Source: Chryseolinea serpens (GTDB lineage: Bacteria > Bacteroidota > Bacteroidia > Cytophagales > Cyclobacteriaceae). Taken from it: a stretch of DNA of 64,000 bases. The notes beneath the pieces were generated by a model. The model searched no databases. It saw only the letters and a list, made by a program, of their open reading frames with translations, and was not told where the DNA came from. A program made the position numbers and the translations under genes. Shown piece after piece: positions 1 through 9,622 of this stretch. The stretch's first letter is position 1. Every line of letters starts with the position of its first letter. The stretch lies in contig NZ_FQWQ01000001.1 in NCBI RefSeq assembly GCF_900129725.1, forward strand, positions 1,674,001 through 1,738,000, given 5' to 3'.

Positions 1-1
1 T

Positions 2-196
2 AAAGGTGTCTATCAAATTGAAGGTGCCCCCATCACAGCGACCAGCCATGTTCTCAACTACACGTATGATGGCAACCTTGTAAAAAAGATCGTATGGAAT
101 GCCACCTACCTGGGCGATCCCACACAAACACGCATATTCAAATTTGAATATGAATGGGCGCGTTGCCGGCCGCGTGAGCATCACGGCCATGAATAG
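2..196 (+). CDS. C-terminal end of an unidentified protein (5' end outside window)
   Basis: An open frame enters from the left edge and ends at TAG 194-196, giving 64 residues. The visible part is rich in aromatic and beta-type residues (for example LNYTYDGNLVKKIVWN), like the alternating strands of YD/RHS-like or DUF4595-like secreted lipoproteins of Bacteroidota. That comparison is an impression only; no catalytic motif is visible and the N-terminus is missing. A strong bidirectional terminator follows directly, so this is a genuine gene end. Confidence 0.6.
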   Translation, partial: KGVYQIEGAPITATSHVLNYTYDGNLVKKIVWNATYLGDPTQTRIFKFEYEWARCRPREHHGHE

Positions 197-211
197 TATT
201 CCATAAGGCAT

Positions 212-250
212 AAAAAAAAGGCGCTGAAAATAATTTTCAGCGCCTTTTTT
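212..250. terminator. Bidirectional intrinsic terminator
   Basis: An 11-bp perfect stem (GGCGCTGAAAA at 220-230 against TTTTCAGCGCC at 234-244) has a 3-nt loop, an A-run on the left and a T-run on the right. It lies between the convergent unknown gene and the penicillin-binding protein gene and can stop transcription from both sides. Confidence 0.9.
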
Positions 251-279
251 AATACTCAATCCAATGCACGTGTGGAAAG

Positions 280-2586
280 CTACTTATTGGGATCGTTGTA
301 ATCCTTGTCATCGTACGTCGAATCGGCAGGATACTGGCTGACATCGAGTGTCATATCAAGCGGTGTGGAGGGACGTCTGAACTGGCCCTTCTTATATTCC
401 AGGGAACGGTCGGCATAGACTTTTTGCATATACCTATCCCAAATGGGACGGGCCGTTGAGCCGCCTTGACCCAAGCTCCAGCTTCTGTAGTGTATGCTGC
501 GTTCGTCGCCACCGACCCAGGCACCAGAGACCAGGTCGTGGGTGATGCCCATATACCAACCGTCGCTGGCGTTGCTGGTGGTACCGGTCTTGCCTCCCAC
601 TTCGTTGTCTTCTTTAACAGCCTTGCTAAGCGCTTGTGAGCTACCCCCTTCTTCCTCTACCCCTCCTCTTAACATGTAGACCATCTTATAGGCCGTATGT
701 TCATTCATAGCTTCACCATGGATCTTGGGCGAAAAGCTGGCAACGACGTTGCCATTTTTATCTTCTATCCGAGTAATGTAAAAGGGTTCGGTGTGAATGC
801 CCAAGTTCACAAACGTGCTGTATCCGCCCACGAGTTCATAAAGCGAAACATCGCTCACCCCCAGACAGAGCGTGGGCACCGGGTCCAGGGGACTGGTGAT
901 GCCGGCGGCCTTCGCGAAATTCACGACGTTGTCGATGCCTACACGCTGTAACAACTGCGCTGTAATGGTGTTCTTCGATTGGGCCAACGCTTGCCGTAGC
1001 GTAAGCTTTTCGCCCGTTCCATATTTACCATCAGAGTTCGCAGGACGCCACGTTCCGCCACCCACCAGGGTGAACGTTGGAGAAATATCCAGAAACGTTT
1101 GGTTGGGGTTGTAGCCTTGGTCCATGGCGGTTCCATATACAAAAGGCTTGAAGGTCGATCCCGGTTGACGAGTGCCCTGCTTCACGTGATCGTATTTAAA
1201 ATACTTGTGGTTGATGCCACCCACCCATGCCTTCACCGCTCCCGTGTTCGGGTCCATCGACATGAACCCTGTATTTAAAAAGTGTTTATAATAGCGCAGC
1301 GAATCCATGGAACTGAACACGGTGTCGCGCTCACCATTCCAGGTGAAGACGGTCATTCGTTTTTTGAGGTTCAGCATGATCTTCACCGAATCGCCGCGCT
1401 CACCGTATTTGCGAACGAGTTCCCGATAGTAATCCGTTTGCTTGATCCGCGATTCAAGAAAGCCGGGGATCTCGCGTTTGTTGTCGTCGATCCAGGGGTT
1501 TTGTCCTTTCCAATGTTCGTTGAATTTCTTTTGCTGGATCTTCATTTGCTCCGCTACGGCCTCTTCGGCATAGCGTTGCATGCGACTGTCGATGGTGGTG
1601 TAGATCTTCAACCCGGATTCCCATAAATTATATCCATTTTCCTTACACCACTTGGAGAGCTCGGGGGTGATCACGGTCCTGAAGTAGGTTGCCAATCCCT
1701 TGTTTTGATTTTGTACCGAGAACTTCATGTCTATCGGGAGCACTTTCGTGGAATCGTATTTCGCCCGTGACAGGTAGCCATCCTTAAATAATTTGTACAA
1801 CACCTCGTTGCGTTTCCTGAAGGATGCTTCGGGGTGAGCTTTCGGATTGAAGCGCGCGGGCGACTGCAGCATCCCTACCAAAACCGCAGATTCCTGTACG
1901 TTGAGTTTGTCCGGTTGCTTATTGAAATACGTCTCGGCGGCTACCTTAATACCTAACGCGTTGTTATCAAAATCACAAGTATTGAGATACATCACCAAAA
2001 TCTCATCCTTTGTAAAGTGCCGCTCCAGATAAACGGAGATGATCCATTCTTTTGACTTCCGGATGAGCCGCTGCGGAACTCTCCCCAACTTCGCCAAGCT
2101 GCCGTCGAGTTCTGGGTTCAGCGTGAAAAGATTCTTGGCCAACTGTTGTGTCAGGGTGCTCCCCCCTCCGATCTGGGAGGACCGGAACGTGACGGCTCCA
2201 ATAACCGCGCGTATCAGCGCCTTCGCATCGAGGCCGGAATGTTCTTTGAACCGAATGTCTTCCGAGGTGATCAGCGTCTTGACCAACACCGGCGACAGCT
2301 TATTGAACGGGACCTGGCTCCGGTTGTAGCTGAAGTATCTACCCAACGAAACACCATCGGCCGAGATCACATCCGACGACAAATCGTTCTCGGGGTTTTC
2401 AATGGACTTCAGGCTTGGCATCTCACCGTATAGCCCCAGGAAATTGTACTTAACGGAAACGATGTAAAGGGGGCAACCTATCGTGATCACGAAAAAGAAG
2501 ATCCAGATCGCTTTCACAGCGCGGCGAAACCAGGGGCTGCGGCGTTGAAGCAGCTCCTTGATCTTTGCAGTTTTTCTAACGGCCAT
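280..2586 (-). CDS. mrcA: Class A penicillin-binding protein 1A (transglycosylase/transpeptidase)
   Basis: A bifunctional peptidoglycan synthase of the inner membrane: it polymerises lipid II and cross-links stem peptides. After a short basic cytoplasmic tail and one membrane segment comes a GT51 domain with the TSEDIRF motif (catalytic Glu109) and GGSTLTQQLAKNL. The transpeptidase domain has STFK (nucleophile Ser477), SKN (537-539) and KTGT (666-669). About 768 residues is normal for PBP1A. The frame can be extended 13 codons to a TTG at 2625, but the ATG at 2586 is the more likely start. It is transcribed alone, towards the terminator at 212-250. The family assignment is firm; the choice of mrcA over another class A paralogue is by similarity of layout only. 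Confidence 0.93.
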   Translation of the reverse strand: MAVRKTAKIKELLQRRSPWFRRAVKAIWIFFFVITIGCPLYIVSVKYNFLGLYGEMPSLKSIENPENDLSSDVISADGVSLGRYFSYNRSQVPFNKLSPVLVKTLITSEDIRFKEHSGLDAKALIRAVIGAVTFRSSQIGGGSTLTQQLAKNLFTLNPELDGSLAKLGRVPQRLIRKSKEWIISVYLERHFTKDEILVMYLNTCDFDNNALGIKVAAETYFNKQPDKLNVQESAVLVGMLQSPARFNPKAHPEASFRKRNEVLYKLFKDGYLSRAKYDSTKVLPIDMKFSVQNQNKGLATYFRTVITPELSKWCKENGYNLWESGLKIYTTIDSRMQRYAEEAVAEQMKIQQKKFNEHWKGQNPWIDDNKREIPGFLESRIKQTDYYRELVRKYGERGDSVKIMLNLKKRMTVFTWNGERDTVFSSMDSLRYYKHFLNTGFMSMDPNTGAVKAWVGGINHKYFKYDHVKQGTRQPGSTFKPFVYGTAMDQGYNPNQTFLDISPTFTLVGGGTWRPANSDGKYGTGEKLTLRQALAQSKNTITAQLLQRVGIDNVVNFAKAAGITSPLDPVPTLCLGVSDVSLYELVGGYSTFVNLGIHTEPFYITRIEDKNGNVVASFSPKIHGEAMNEHTAYKMVYMLRGGVEEEGGSSQALSKAVKEDNEVGGKTGTTSNASDGWYMGITHDLVSGAWVGGDERSIHYRSWSLGQGGSTARPIWDRYMQKVYADRSLEYKKGQFRRPSTPLDMTLDVSQYPADSTYDDKDYNDPNK

Positions 2587-2655
2587 TCGGAATGAATTTG
2601 CCGTAAGTAAAGATTTTAACCGCAAAGGCGCAACGTCCCCACGAGGGTCAGAAGT

Positions 2656-3870
2656 CTATTCCGCCGGTATTTTCGGGAGGGCGCTGCGATTGGCCGTTTT
2701 TATGCGGCGGGAAGCGGCTTGATGCGGGGGTTGTTTTGCCTCCCGGCGATCCTTTTTTCTTCTTCCCCACCAGATGTAAAAGCCCGTGATGGGCAGCGAC
2801 GCGCAAAGCAGGCTGGCACAAAAGGCAAGGATCTTGCCGGGGAGCCCGATGACGGCGCCCGTGTGAATGTCATAGTTCATGCGCAACAGTTTGTCTGCCG
2901 CGTTGGCGTCGGTCAACCTTCCATAGACGTGGCCCACTTCCAGTTCCTTGAGCGTGTACGGATCGAAGTAACGGTAGTCGGTCTTCCAATAGGTTTGGTT
3001 GTCGGGATTGACATTCACGACGATGGGCGATGCCTTGGTTTCGGGCACGTGCACTTCTATGATCTGTGCGTTCGGGTTTTCGGTCTTTAGTTTTATCCAG
3101 ATCCGGTCCAGCGCAGGCAGGCCGGCCTGGGCCATGACGGTGGTGTCGGCCAGGGGTTCGGCATACAGGAGGGATTTCGTTCCTCCCGCCAGGGCATGCG
3201 CGCCCTTTGCAAACCATTGGAAGCCCCACACTAAACCCGTTAACGCCAAAATGATCGCTATCCACGATGCATAAAATCCCAACACATTGTGAAGATCATA
3301 GTTCTTTCGCCGCCAACGGGCCCTCCACTGGATGGAGAAGCGTTGCTTTGCCGCCTTGCGATTCTTTGGCCACCACAGGACCATGCCCGTGATGAGCATG
3401 GCCAAAAACACCAATGTAGAAACGGCCACTATCGGCTGACCGATGGTCGGGGGGAGCCACAGGTAATAATGACCATCGAGCACAAAACGAAAAAAGCCGG
3501 CGTTCTCATCGCGCACCTCCAACACTTTGCCGGTGTAGGGATCGAGGTATACGAAGTAATAATATTCCGGATCAAAACTGTAGAAGATCACCTGCACCGA
3601 ACGCCCTGCCACGGGGTACAGCACGGCATGGATCTTCTTGCCGGGTAATTCTTTTTCTGCGATCGCCTTTAACTGCGACGGTGGCAGCACGGGTTTATCC
3701 TGCGCCACCGTGAACCGGTAAGGTTGTATCGCATTCTGGATCTCGTCCTGGAACGCATACAGACAGCCGGTGACGGCGATTATAAAAACCACCAGCCCGG
3801 ACGTGAGTCCGAGCCAGAGGTGCAGCCAACCGATAATTTTACGAAACCAACTTTTTTTCTTTTCTGCCAT
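2656..3870 (-). CDS. PepSY-domain transmembrane protein (iron-uptake associated)
   Basis: An integral inner-membrane protein of about 404 residues with four main hydrophobic segments. The first helix ends in VTGCLYAFQDEIQ, the middle pair lies around WLPPTIGQPIVAVSTLVFLAMLITG, and the last begins GLPGKILAFCASLL; the loops contain the PepSY-type YVYLDPYTGKVL strand. PepSY_TM proteins next to siderophore receptors are thought to take part in periplasmic or inner-membrane handling or reduction of ferric siderophore, but the exact chemistry is unproven. The ATG at 3870 is preferred; an upstream in-frame extension to 3936 would overlap the receptor gene. It lies 11 bp after the TonB receptor stop, so the two form an operon. 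Confidence 0.88.
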   Translation of the reverse strand: MAEKKKSWFRKIIGWLHLWLGLTSGLVVFIIAVTGCLYAFQDEIQNAIQPYRFTVAQDKPVLPPSQLKAIAEKELPGKKIHAVLYPVAGRSVQVIFYSFDPEYYYFVYLDPYTGKVLEVRDENAGFFRFVLDGHYYLWLPPTIGQPIVAVSTLVFLAMLITGMVLWWPKNRKAAKQRFSIQWRARWRRKNYDLHNVLGFYASWIAIILALTGLVWGFQWFAKGAHALAGGTKSLLYAEPLADTTVMAQAGLPALDRIWIKLKTENPNAQIIEVHVPETKASPIVVNVNPDNQTYWKTDYRYFDPYTLKELEVGHVYGRLTDANAADKLLRMNYDIHTGAVIGLPGKILAFCASLLCASLPITGFYIWWGRRKKDRREAKQPPHQAASRRIKTANRSALPKIPAE

Positions 3871-3881
3871 CCGCGTAAGCG

Positions 3882-6272
3882 TTAAAAGCGATAGGCTACG
3901 TTCATCCGGAAGTTGATGGGCGCTTCCGTTTGCCAATAGAATTCTTTCTTGCCGTCAAAATTCAAATCATAGGGCGAGCCGCTAAAAAGATAAGCGTTCA
4001 GGATGTTGTTCACGTTCACGCCCACACTAAAGCTTTCGTTCTGCCACGACACGGCGCCGTCCAGCCGGAAGTAGTTGGGCAGCGACTGGTTGGTGCCGTC
4101 AAACACATACCACGACGAACGCTCCACCTGCCATTGGTACCCGGCGGAAAAACCGAGACCCTTCAGAGCACCGTTGCTGAAACGATAGTTCAGCCATGCG
4201 TTGGTCAGGTGTTTGGAGGTGCCGGGCACTTTCGTGCCGATGTTTTGTTCTTGGGTGTCTTTGGTCACCTTCGAGTCGGTGAGGGCATAGTTCAACACGA
4301 GCTCGAGATTCCTGACCACTTCGCCGCGCACATCGAATTCGATGCCTTTGGTTTGGGTCTGGCCGATTTGTTTCGAGTAGACCAGTTGGCCGGTCGTTGG
4401 ATCAGGATGGTCAGTATCCAACACCAGCACGTTGTTTTTGGTGATCTGGTAAGCCGTGAGGCCCGCATTCCATTTGCCATTCATCCAATCGCGTTTCACA
4501 CCCGCTTCCAGGTTGCTGCCGGTGATGGGATCAAACTTTTTGCCGGCATAATCGCGACCGGGGTTGGGCAGGAAGGCCTGGTCATAAACACCATACAGCG
4601 TGGTGTTGGGGGTCAGCGATACGCTCACGCCCACGCGCGGGGTGAACTTGTTGTCGTCCGTGCTGCCGGAATAGGGGTCGGCGTTCTTGGCATTCGTGTA
4701 GCGTCCAGCCAAGGTCAGGCGTACTTTATTTTCCAGGAAGGCCATTTCATCCTGTACGTAGATGCCGGTGGTGCTCTGATTATAGCGCACGCCGCGTTCG
4801 CGGATCGACCTGGACCGGTCGTAGGTGGGCAAGGCCGAAGCAGGGACCAGGCCGTATACCGGTTTGTAGATGTTGAAGGTATCGCCTCCGAGCGGGCCGC
4901 CCTGGCTCCAGTCGGCGTAATAATCTTTATTGCTCAGGTCGATGCCGGCCAGGATGCGGTGCGTAATGTTGCCCGTGCGCTCTTCGCCATTCACAAAGAA
5001 CTGGCCGATCTTCGAAAGCCCCAGGGCATCCCAGATGGAAACACCGCGTTGCATATTGCCTTCGGGCGTGACCGAACTGGGCCACAACGATTGACCTACC
5101 TGCTTGTAGTTGTAGTAGGCCAACTGGCCGGTGAAATTCCAACGTTCGTTCAGCTTATGCTGAAAGATGGCCAGTACACTCCGGTCGTTGATGTTGGTGG
5201 GATCCAGGTTGGGCTCGGCCGTCGTAAAATTCCGGGGAAGGTCGCCATAACCGTTTGCCGAAAAGGCGTAGTTGGAACCGATCGCACTCATTTGCGAGAA
5301 CTGGTGCGTGTATTCTACCGTGAGCGAGGTGTTGTCGTTGAACAGGTACTTGATGACCGGCACAATGGAATAGCGGTTGTTGGTTTCAAAGTCGCGGTGA
5401 GAACCCTTCAATTGGCCCATCACGTTGACGCGATACAAGAGCTTGCCATCTTTCGTCAGCTTGCCGTCGACGTCCAGCGCGGTGCGATAGGTGTCGAAGC
5501 TTCCCAGGGTGAGTTGTACGCTTCCTTTGTTCACGCCCGTAGGCTTCTTGGTCACCACGTTGTAGAAACCACTGGGCTCGCCCGAAGCCAGCATAAAACC
5601 TGCAGGACCTTTCACAAATTCGATGCGCTCTACCATGCTCATGTCCTCTGCCAAAGGACCCCACGGCATCTGTACGTTCATGCCGTTGCGGAAAGCCGTT
5701 ACCTGCGAGCCTCGCATGTTGATATAGGCATAGTTGTCCCAATGCTCCAGTTTGGTGACACCGCTCACGTTGCGGGTCACGCCCTCCAGCATGTCGAATA
5801 CCTGCTGGTCGTTCAAAAGTTGTTTGCTGATCACCTGGATATTCTGCGGCGCTTCCAGGATGGGCGTCTTCAAACGGAGCGAGGGCGACACAGCATCTTC
5901 CTTGTAACCCCGGGTGGAGGTTACCACCACTTCGTTCAGTTCTTTTTCACTTTCGTGAAGGATGATCTCGGGCACCTGCGTCGTTTCATTCGCCTTCACT
6001 TCGATATCGACTTGCTGAGGCTCCAAGCCCACAAAGGAGATGAGCAGCACGTGCTGGCCGGCCTGCACTTTCCGGATCTCAAATTCGCCTTTGGCATTGG
6101 AGGTGGCGCCTTTGCTGACACCTTTCACGGCGATGTTGATATATTCAGCGGGCTGTCCGTCGGCGGTTTTCACGCTGCCGCGGATGGTGCCGGTCTGGGC
6201 CCACGCGCTGGCGATGGCGAGAACAAAAAGCACAACGTGAAGGATACTGTGACGGGGGGTAAAATATTTCAT
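3882..6272 (-). CDS. TonB-dependent siderophore receptor
   Basis: An outer-membrane ligand-gated channel. It has a signal peptide ending near ASAWAQ, then a carboxypeptidase-regulatory-like beta-sandwich (about residues 27-110), a plug domain (about 125-240, with EAPQNIQVISKQLL and a GPAGFMLASGEPSGFYNVVTKKPTG stretch typical of FhuA/FhuE-like siderophore receptors) and a 22-strand barrel ending in a C-terminal Phe (NVAYRF). Its 796 residues fit the family. The adjacent PepSY gene and an exact -7 promoter element upstream support an iron-regulated transcription unit. The ligand cannot be read from the sequence; a hydroxamate-type ferrisiderophore is only a guess from the FhuE-like plug. Confidence 0.93.
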   Translation of the reverse strand: MKYFTPRHSILHVVLFVLAIASAWAQTGTIRGSVKTADGQPAEYINIAVKGVSKGATSNAKGEFEIRKVQAGQHVLLISFVGLEPQQVDIEVKANETTQVPEIILHESEKELNEVVVTSTRGYKEDAVSPSLRLKTPILEAPQNIQVISKQLLNDQQVFDMLEGVTRNVSGVTKLEHWDNYAYINMRGSQVTAFRNGMNVQMPWGPLAEDMSMVERIEFVKGPAGFMLASGEPSGFYNVVTKKPTGVNKGSVQLTLGSFDTYRTALDVDGKLTKDGKLLYRVNVMGQLKGSHRDFETNNRYSIVPVIKYLFNDNTSLTVEYTHQFSQMSAIGSNYAFSANGYGDLPRNFTTAEPNLDPTNINDRSVLAIFQHKLNERWNFTGQLAYYNYKQVGQSLWPSSVTPEGNMQRGVSIWDALGLSKIGQFFVNGEERTGNITHRILAGIDLSNKDYYADWSQGGPLGGDTFNIYKPVYGLVPASALPTYDRSRSIRERGVRYNQSTTGIYVQDEMAFLENKVRLTLAGRYTNAKNADPYSGSTDDNKFTPRVGVSVSLTPNTTLYGVYDQAFLPNPGRDYAGKKFDPITGSNLEAGVKRDWMNGKWNAGLTAYQITKNNVLVLDTDHPDPTTGQLVYSKQIGQTQTKGIEFDVRGEVVRNLELVLNYALTDSKVTKDTQEQNIGTKVPGTSKHLTNAWLNYRFSNGALKGLGFSAGYQWQVERSSWYVFDGTNQSLPNYFRLDGAVSWQNESFSVGVNVNNILNAYLFSGSPYDLNFDGKKEFYWQTEAPINFRMNVAYRF

Positions 6273-6306
6273 TTGACGATGTTTTATTAGGACGTAAAAT
6301 CTGCCA

Positions 6307-6338
6307 CAAATGTAGATTCAACACCTAACCGGAATCAA
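6307..6338 (-). promoter_or_regulatory. Bacteroidota-type promoter of the siderophore receptor operon
   Basis: Read on the minus strand, a TTG (6338-6336) is followed after 21 nt by TACATTTG (6314-6307), an exact match to TAnnTTTG. This predicts a transcription start near 6300 and a leader of about 28 nt before the receptor ATG. No clear Fur box could be identified by eye. Confidence 0.55.
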
Positions 6339-6462
6339 TCGCCTGGAGGAGTGGATTTCATATACCCTTTGCGAGGTAGTACCCCGTCGCAAAAGAAAAA
6401 ATAAAAACAAAGGCGTTCACCGTGAAGCAATTCCACGGTTTGCAATCGGGAAAAAACCAAGG

Positions 6463-7116
6463 TTATTTGGGTCTGATCAGCCCGAAGTCCATCGCATAAA
6501 TGACGAACTCGGTGGGCGATTTGATGTTGAGCTTGCGGATGATGCTCTTGCGATGTGTATGGACCGTGTGGGGGCTCAGGTGCAGCGTATCGGCAATTTG
6601 TTGTGTGGATTGACCCGAGGCCAGCAGGGAAAGGATCTCCGTCTCGCGCGTGGTCAGCAGCGATGGGTCGGCCGTGGGCGCCTCGGGAGAAAAATGTTTC
6701 TCCATGATGATGTCCAGGATCTTGTGGCAAAAAAATTTCTCTCCCTTTGAGGTCGACTGCACGGCCATCATCACTTCCTCGCGCGTGCATTCCTTGGTGA
6801 GATAGCCGGTCACCCCCAACTGCAACACTTCCAAAATCGAACTCTTCGAATCGTCGGACGACACCACGAGAATGTGGGGGTTGCTCGCTGAGCGCGCCAC
6901 ATCCTGCAGGTCTTCGATGGTGACATAACCCGGCAGGTTATAGTCGGTGATCAGCAAATTCGGTTGATGGGTCTCCACCAGCGTCAGCAGTTCTTCGCGG
7001 TGGGCCACCTGTCCCACGATCTCCAACTCCTCGCGGTCGGACAACAAATGGATCATCCCCGCCGAGGTGAGCGCCTGGTTATCGGCCAACAGGATCTTGT
7101 AGGGGGCATGCCTCAC
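6463..7116 (-). CDS. NarL/FixJ-family response regulator, no kinase alongside
   Basis: A two-domain transcription factor: an N-terminal receiver (phospho-acceptor Asp58 in LLITDYNLPG, conserved Lys108 in YLTKE) and a C-terminal LuxR-type helix-turn-helix (LTTRETEILSLLASG through VHTHRKSIIRKLNI). The acidic pair near the N-terminus reads Asp12-Asn13 rather than two acids. The start is GTG, one base after the TAA of the di-heme gene, so it is translationally coupled as the last gene of the five-gene operon. No histidine kinase lies within several kilobases. A ferric or redox signal is suggested only by the neighbours. Confidence 0.9.
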   Translation of the reverse strand: MRHAPYKILLADNQALTSAGMIHLLSDREELEIVGQVAHREELLTLVETHQPNLLITDYNLPGYVTIEDLQDVARSASNPHILVVSSDDSKSSILEVLQLGVTGYLTKECTREEVMMAVQSTSKGEKFFCHKILDIIMEKHFSPEAPTADPSLLTTRETEILSLLASGQSTQQIADTLHLSPHTVHTHRKSIIRKLNIKSPTEFVIYAMDFGLIRPK

Positions 7117-7117
7117 C

Positions 7118-8503
7118 TTATAGGGATTCTAAGAATTTGATCAACTTGTCGCGATCATCCTGCGAGAGCGTCCGTACAAATTCTTTCGACGCTTCGGCTT
7201 CACCGCCATGCCACATGATGGCTTCCAATAGCGTACGGGCGCGACCATCGTGCAAAAAGTTTTGATGGCCGTTCACGATGCGCGTCATGCCGATGCCCCA
7301 CAATGGCGACGTGCGCCACTCCACGCCGGTGGCGTCGAAGTCGGGGCGATTGTCGGCCAGGTTGGGACCCATGTCGTGCACCAGCATGTCGGTATAGGGA
7401 AAGATCACCTGGTTTGATATCTCCGGGAAGGCCACATCGGTCTTGGTGCGCAAACGCGGCACGTGACACTGTGAACATTTCCCATCGACGAATAATTTTT
7501 TGCCTTGCAACACCGCAGCATCATCGGCCGCGCGACGTGCCGGCACACCGAGGGTGCGGATATAAAAGGCTACGGAATGCAACAAGCTATCGGAAACTTC
7601 ATACTCATCGTCACGTCCATCGTATTGAGGCTGGCCGGTAGCCGACTCGTGCGGGAAAACAAAATTGGTAATGCCCATGTCTTCGTTATAAGCGCCGGCC
7701 GATTGTTGCAAAAGCGAAGGGTTTGCCGCCTTCCACCCAAATCTTCCCAAGGTCATTTTACCTTCGACGACGTTCCAGGCATAGTTGGGTTTCCCGGAGA
7801 TGCCGTCATCGTTCCGATCGTCCGGATCGGCCAGGGCAAGAATGTCGGCTTCGTCTACAGCCTCCAGCAAGCCCAGACCAAACACCGGCGGGGCCACACG
7901 GGGAGAAAGCATCACGCCGGCAGGCAATGTTGTGTACGGGTTTTCCAACGTGTACGTAGGAAACCGCAGTGAATACGGCGTGCCATCGGCAAACGTATAG
8001 GATTTTTCCGTGTAGTCGATCCGCACAGAAGCTTCGGGCTGCGCACCAAAAACACCGCGTTGCTGAAGCTGTCCGCCAAAGCCCGGCACGGGATTGGGAC
8101 CACCGTGTACGTCTGTTCCCGGAATGCTGATGCGGATGAGTAAGGATGAAAGTTGTTCGCCGGGAAGGGGCGGTTTACCCCTCCCATCGTTGATGTGACA
8201 CGACGTGCACGACACGTTGTTGAAGATCGGGCCAAGACCGGGATTCTGTGGCGCAGGCGCTGTGACAAAAGTTTGTCCGAACGCACCGTCGCCAATGGAA
8301 TGTACTTTTTCGCGTTCGGCAGCAAGGTGCGGAAAAGCACTGCTGAATCCTCCGGCGCCATTATCAAAAACAGTTTGCGATCCTCCCGAGAGCCATTCGC
8401 TGTAGTCCGTGTCGTTCAGCGCCTCCGGATCCACGCAGGAGTAGATGGAGATCACGATCCCCACAACCATCAAAACCCGTATGACAATTTTATCCTTGCT
8501 CAT
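7118..8503 (-). CDS. Di-heme oxidoreductase lipoprotein (DHOR/DUF1111, thiol-oxidoreductase-like)
   Basis: A lipoprotein (lipobox ending at Cys23) with two c-type heme motifs: CTSCH at about residues 99-103 and CSQCH at about 343-347. The size and spacing fit the di-heme oxidoreductase-like family, distantly related to MauG/CcpA peroxidases. The C-terminal part contains the LHDGRARTLLEAIMWHGGEA stretch conserved in this family. It should be attached to a membrane facing the periplasm or the surface. In Bacteroidota these proteins usually accompany imelysin genes, as here, 33 bp after the imelysin stop. The substrate is unknown; electron transfer linked to iron acquisition is inference. Confidence 0.88.
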   Translation of the reverse strand: MSKDKIVIRVLMVVGIVISIYSCVDPEALNDTDYSEWLSGGSQTVFDNGAGGFSSAFPHLAAEREKVHSIGDGAFGQTFVTAPAPQNPGLGPIFNNVSCTSCHINDGRGKPPLPGEQLSSLLIRISIPGTDVHGGPNPVPGFGGQLQQRGVFGAQPEASVRIDYTEKSYTFADGTPYSLRFPTYTLENPYTTLPAGVMLSPRVAPPVFGLGLLEAVDEADILALADPDDRNDDGISGKPNYAWNVVEGKMTLGRFGWKAANPSLLQQSAGAYNEDMGITNFVFPHESATGQPQYDGRDDEYEVSDSLLHSVAFYIRTLGVPARRAADDAAVLQGKKLFVDGKCSQCHVPRLRTKTDVAFPEISNQVIFPYTDMLVHDMGPNLADNRPDFDATGVEWRTSPLWGIGMTRIVNGHQNFLHDGRARTLLEAIMWHGGEAEASKEFVRTLSQDDRDKLIKFLESL

Positions 8504-8536
8504 CGCTTGACGACGTTCCCGTGAAATGCTTGTTTC

Positions 8537-9610
8537 TTATTTTGTATGCTGTTGAACAAAAGGCAACAGCTCGGTCTCCAGGATGTCTTTCAAATCGTTG
8601 ATCGAGCTCATGGCCGTCTCAATTTGCATCGCCTGGGTGGTGATCGCTTTTCCAAAGGGATCGGTGATCTTTCCAAGGGCGTTGATGGCATTGTCGATCT
8701 TCGCCTTGATGTCGCTGTCCAATTGCAGGTTGTATTGACGCACGATGTCCTCGAGACCTTTGCCATCGGTGCTGTATTTTCCGAGGTATACATCCTGTAC
8801 GCCCTTGATGTTGTTCGTGAAATCGATGATGGAGTTTTGTGCGAAAGGCGATTCCTCCAGCGAAGGATCTTGCGCGGTGAAAGGTTCATCCAGTTTACCG
8901 TTGGCTACTTCATCGCAGATGCCCGCCATGGCGTTCACCAATTCCTGGTAGGCTGCCAGTTGTGTGGCGTAGGTGGCGCTGCCTTTGCCGGCCGTCGTGA
9001 AGATCGTGTGATAGTTTCCGGAAACGGAAGGCTTCCAGGAGTTGTTCGCATCGGCCGTGAGGGTCTTCAGGTTGAGCGCAAGGGCTGTGAGGTATTCCAT
9101 GTCTCTCTCGGAAAGGTCGGCGGCTTTCTTCGCGCCGTTTTCGCCGAAGATCAGGTATTCGATAGGGTGAAAACCTTTCAGGGCGTCGTCGAGATTGTTG
9201 ATGTAGTCTTCAGTGAACGCGTTGCCACTGGTCAACTGCGCGTTCAGGTCGTTAAAGTTTACCGGCCACGTGTCGATGTGTGGATCGATGTCTTTGGTGG
9301 AAACGGGGCCAAACAAGAAGGCTTCCGATTGTTCCCACGCTTGACGCGCTTGTTTCCAGGTGGCGCGGGTGGCCGCTAACTCGTCGTCCGTAGCGCCATT
9401 GGCTCCAAGGGCCACGACCTGGTCGTAAAGGGTGCTGGTCTTCGCCGACAAGTCACTGTAAACCGCTTGGGGAAGGTTGGCAGAAAAATCCAGCAATACC
9501 TGTGTGTTCAATTCTTCATTTACAGGCGAAGCATTGTCGTTGTCAGAACAATTGGACAAGCTCACGAGCGCGGCGCCGGCGAGCAGATACTGTAGATATG
9601 ACTTTTTCAT
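8537..9610 (-). CDS. Imelysin-family lipoprotein (insulin-cleaving-like peptidase M75, IrpA type)
   Basis: A secreted lipoprotein with its lipobox cysteine at residue 21 (SLSNC). It contains the GxHxxE signature of imelysins as GFHPIE (146-151), followed by YLIFGE, and its mostly helical 357 residues match the imelysin fold of two four-helix bundles. Imelysin proteins are iron-regulated and associated with iron uptake; protease activity is doubtful for many members. It sits 12 bp after the Rieske gene and 33 bp before the di-heme gene. The internal repeat at the C-terminus (two AMQIETAMSSINDLK-type helices) is normal for the fold. Confidence 0.9.
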   Translation of the reverse strand: MKKSYLQYLLAGAALVSLSNCSDNDNASPVNEELNTQVLLDFSANLPQAVYSDLSAKTSTLYDQVVALGANGATDDELAATRATWKQARQAWEQSEAFLFGPVSTKDIDPHIDTWPVNFNDLNAQLTSGNAFTEDYINNLDDALKGFHPIEYLIFGENGAKKAADLSERDMEYLTALALNLKTLTADANNSWKPSVSGNYHTIFTTAGKGSATYATQLAAYQELVNAMAGICDEVANGKLDEPFTAQDPSLEESPFAQNSIIDFTNNIKGVQDVYLGKYSTDGKGLEDIVRQYNLQLDSDIKAKIDNAINALGKITDPFGKAITTQAMQIETAMSSINDLKDILETELLPFVQQHTK

Positions 9611-9622
9611 AACGTATAGGAA

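Noticed and set aside
3930-6290. 786-codon frame on the plus strand
   Set aside because: It runs antisense to the TonB receptor, has no domain or signal peptide, and its residue pattern is that of a shadow frame in GC-rich coding DNA.
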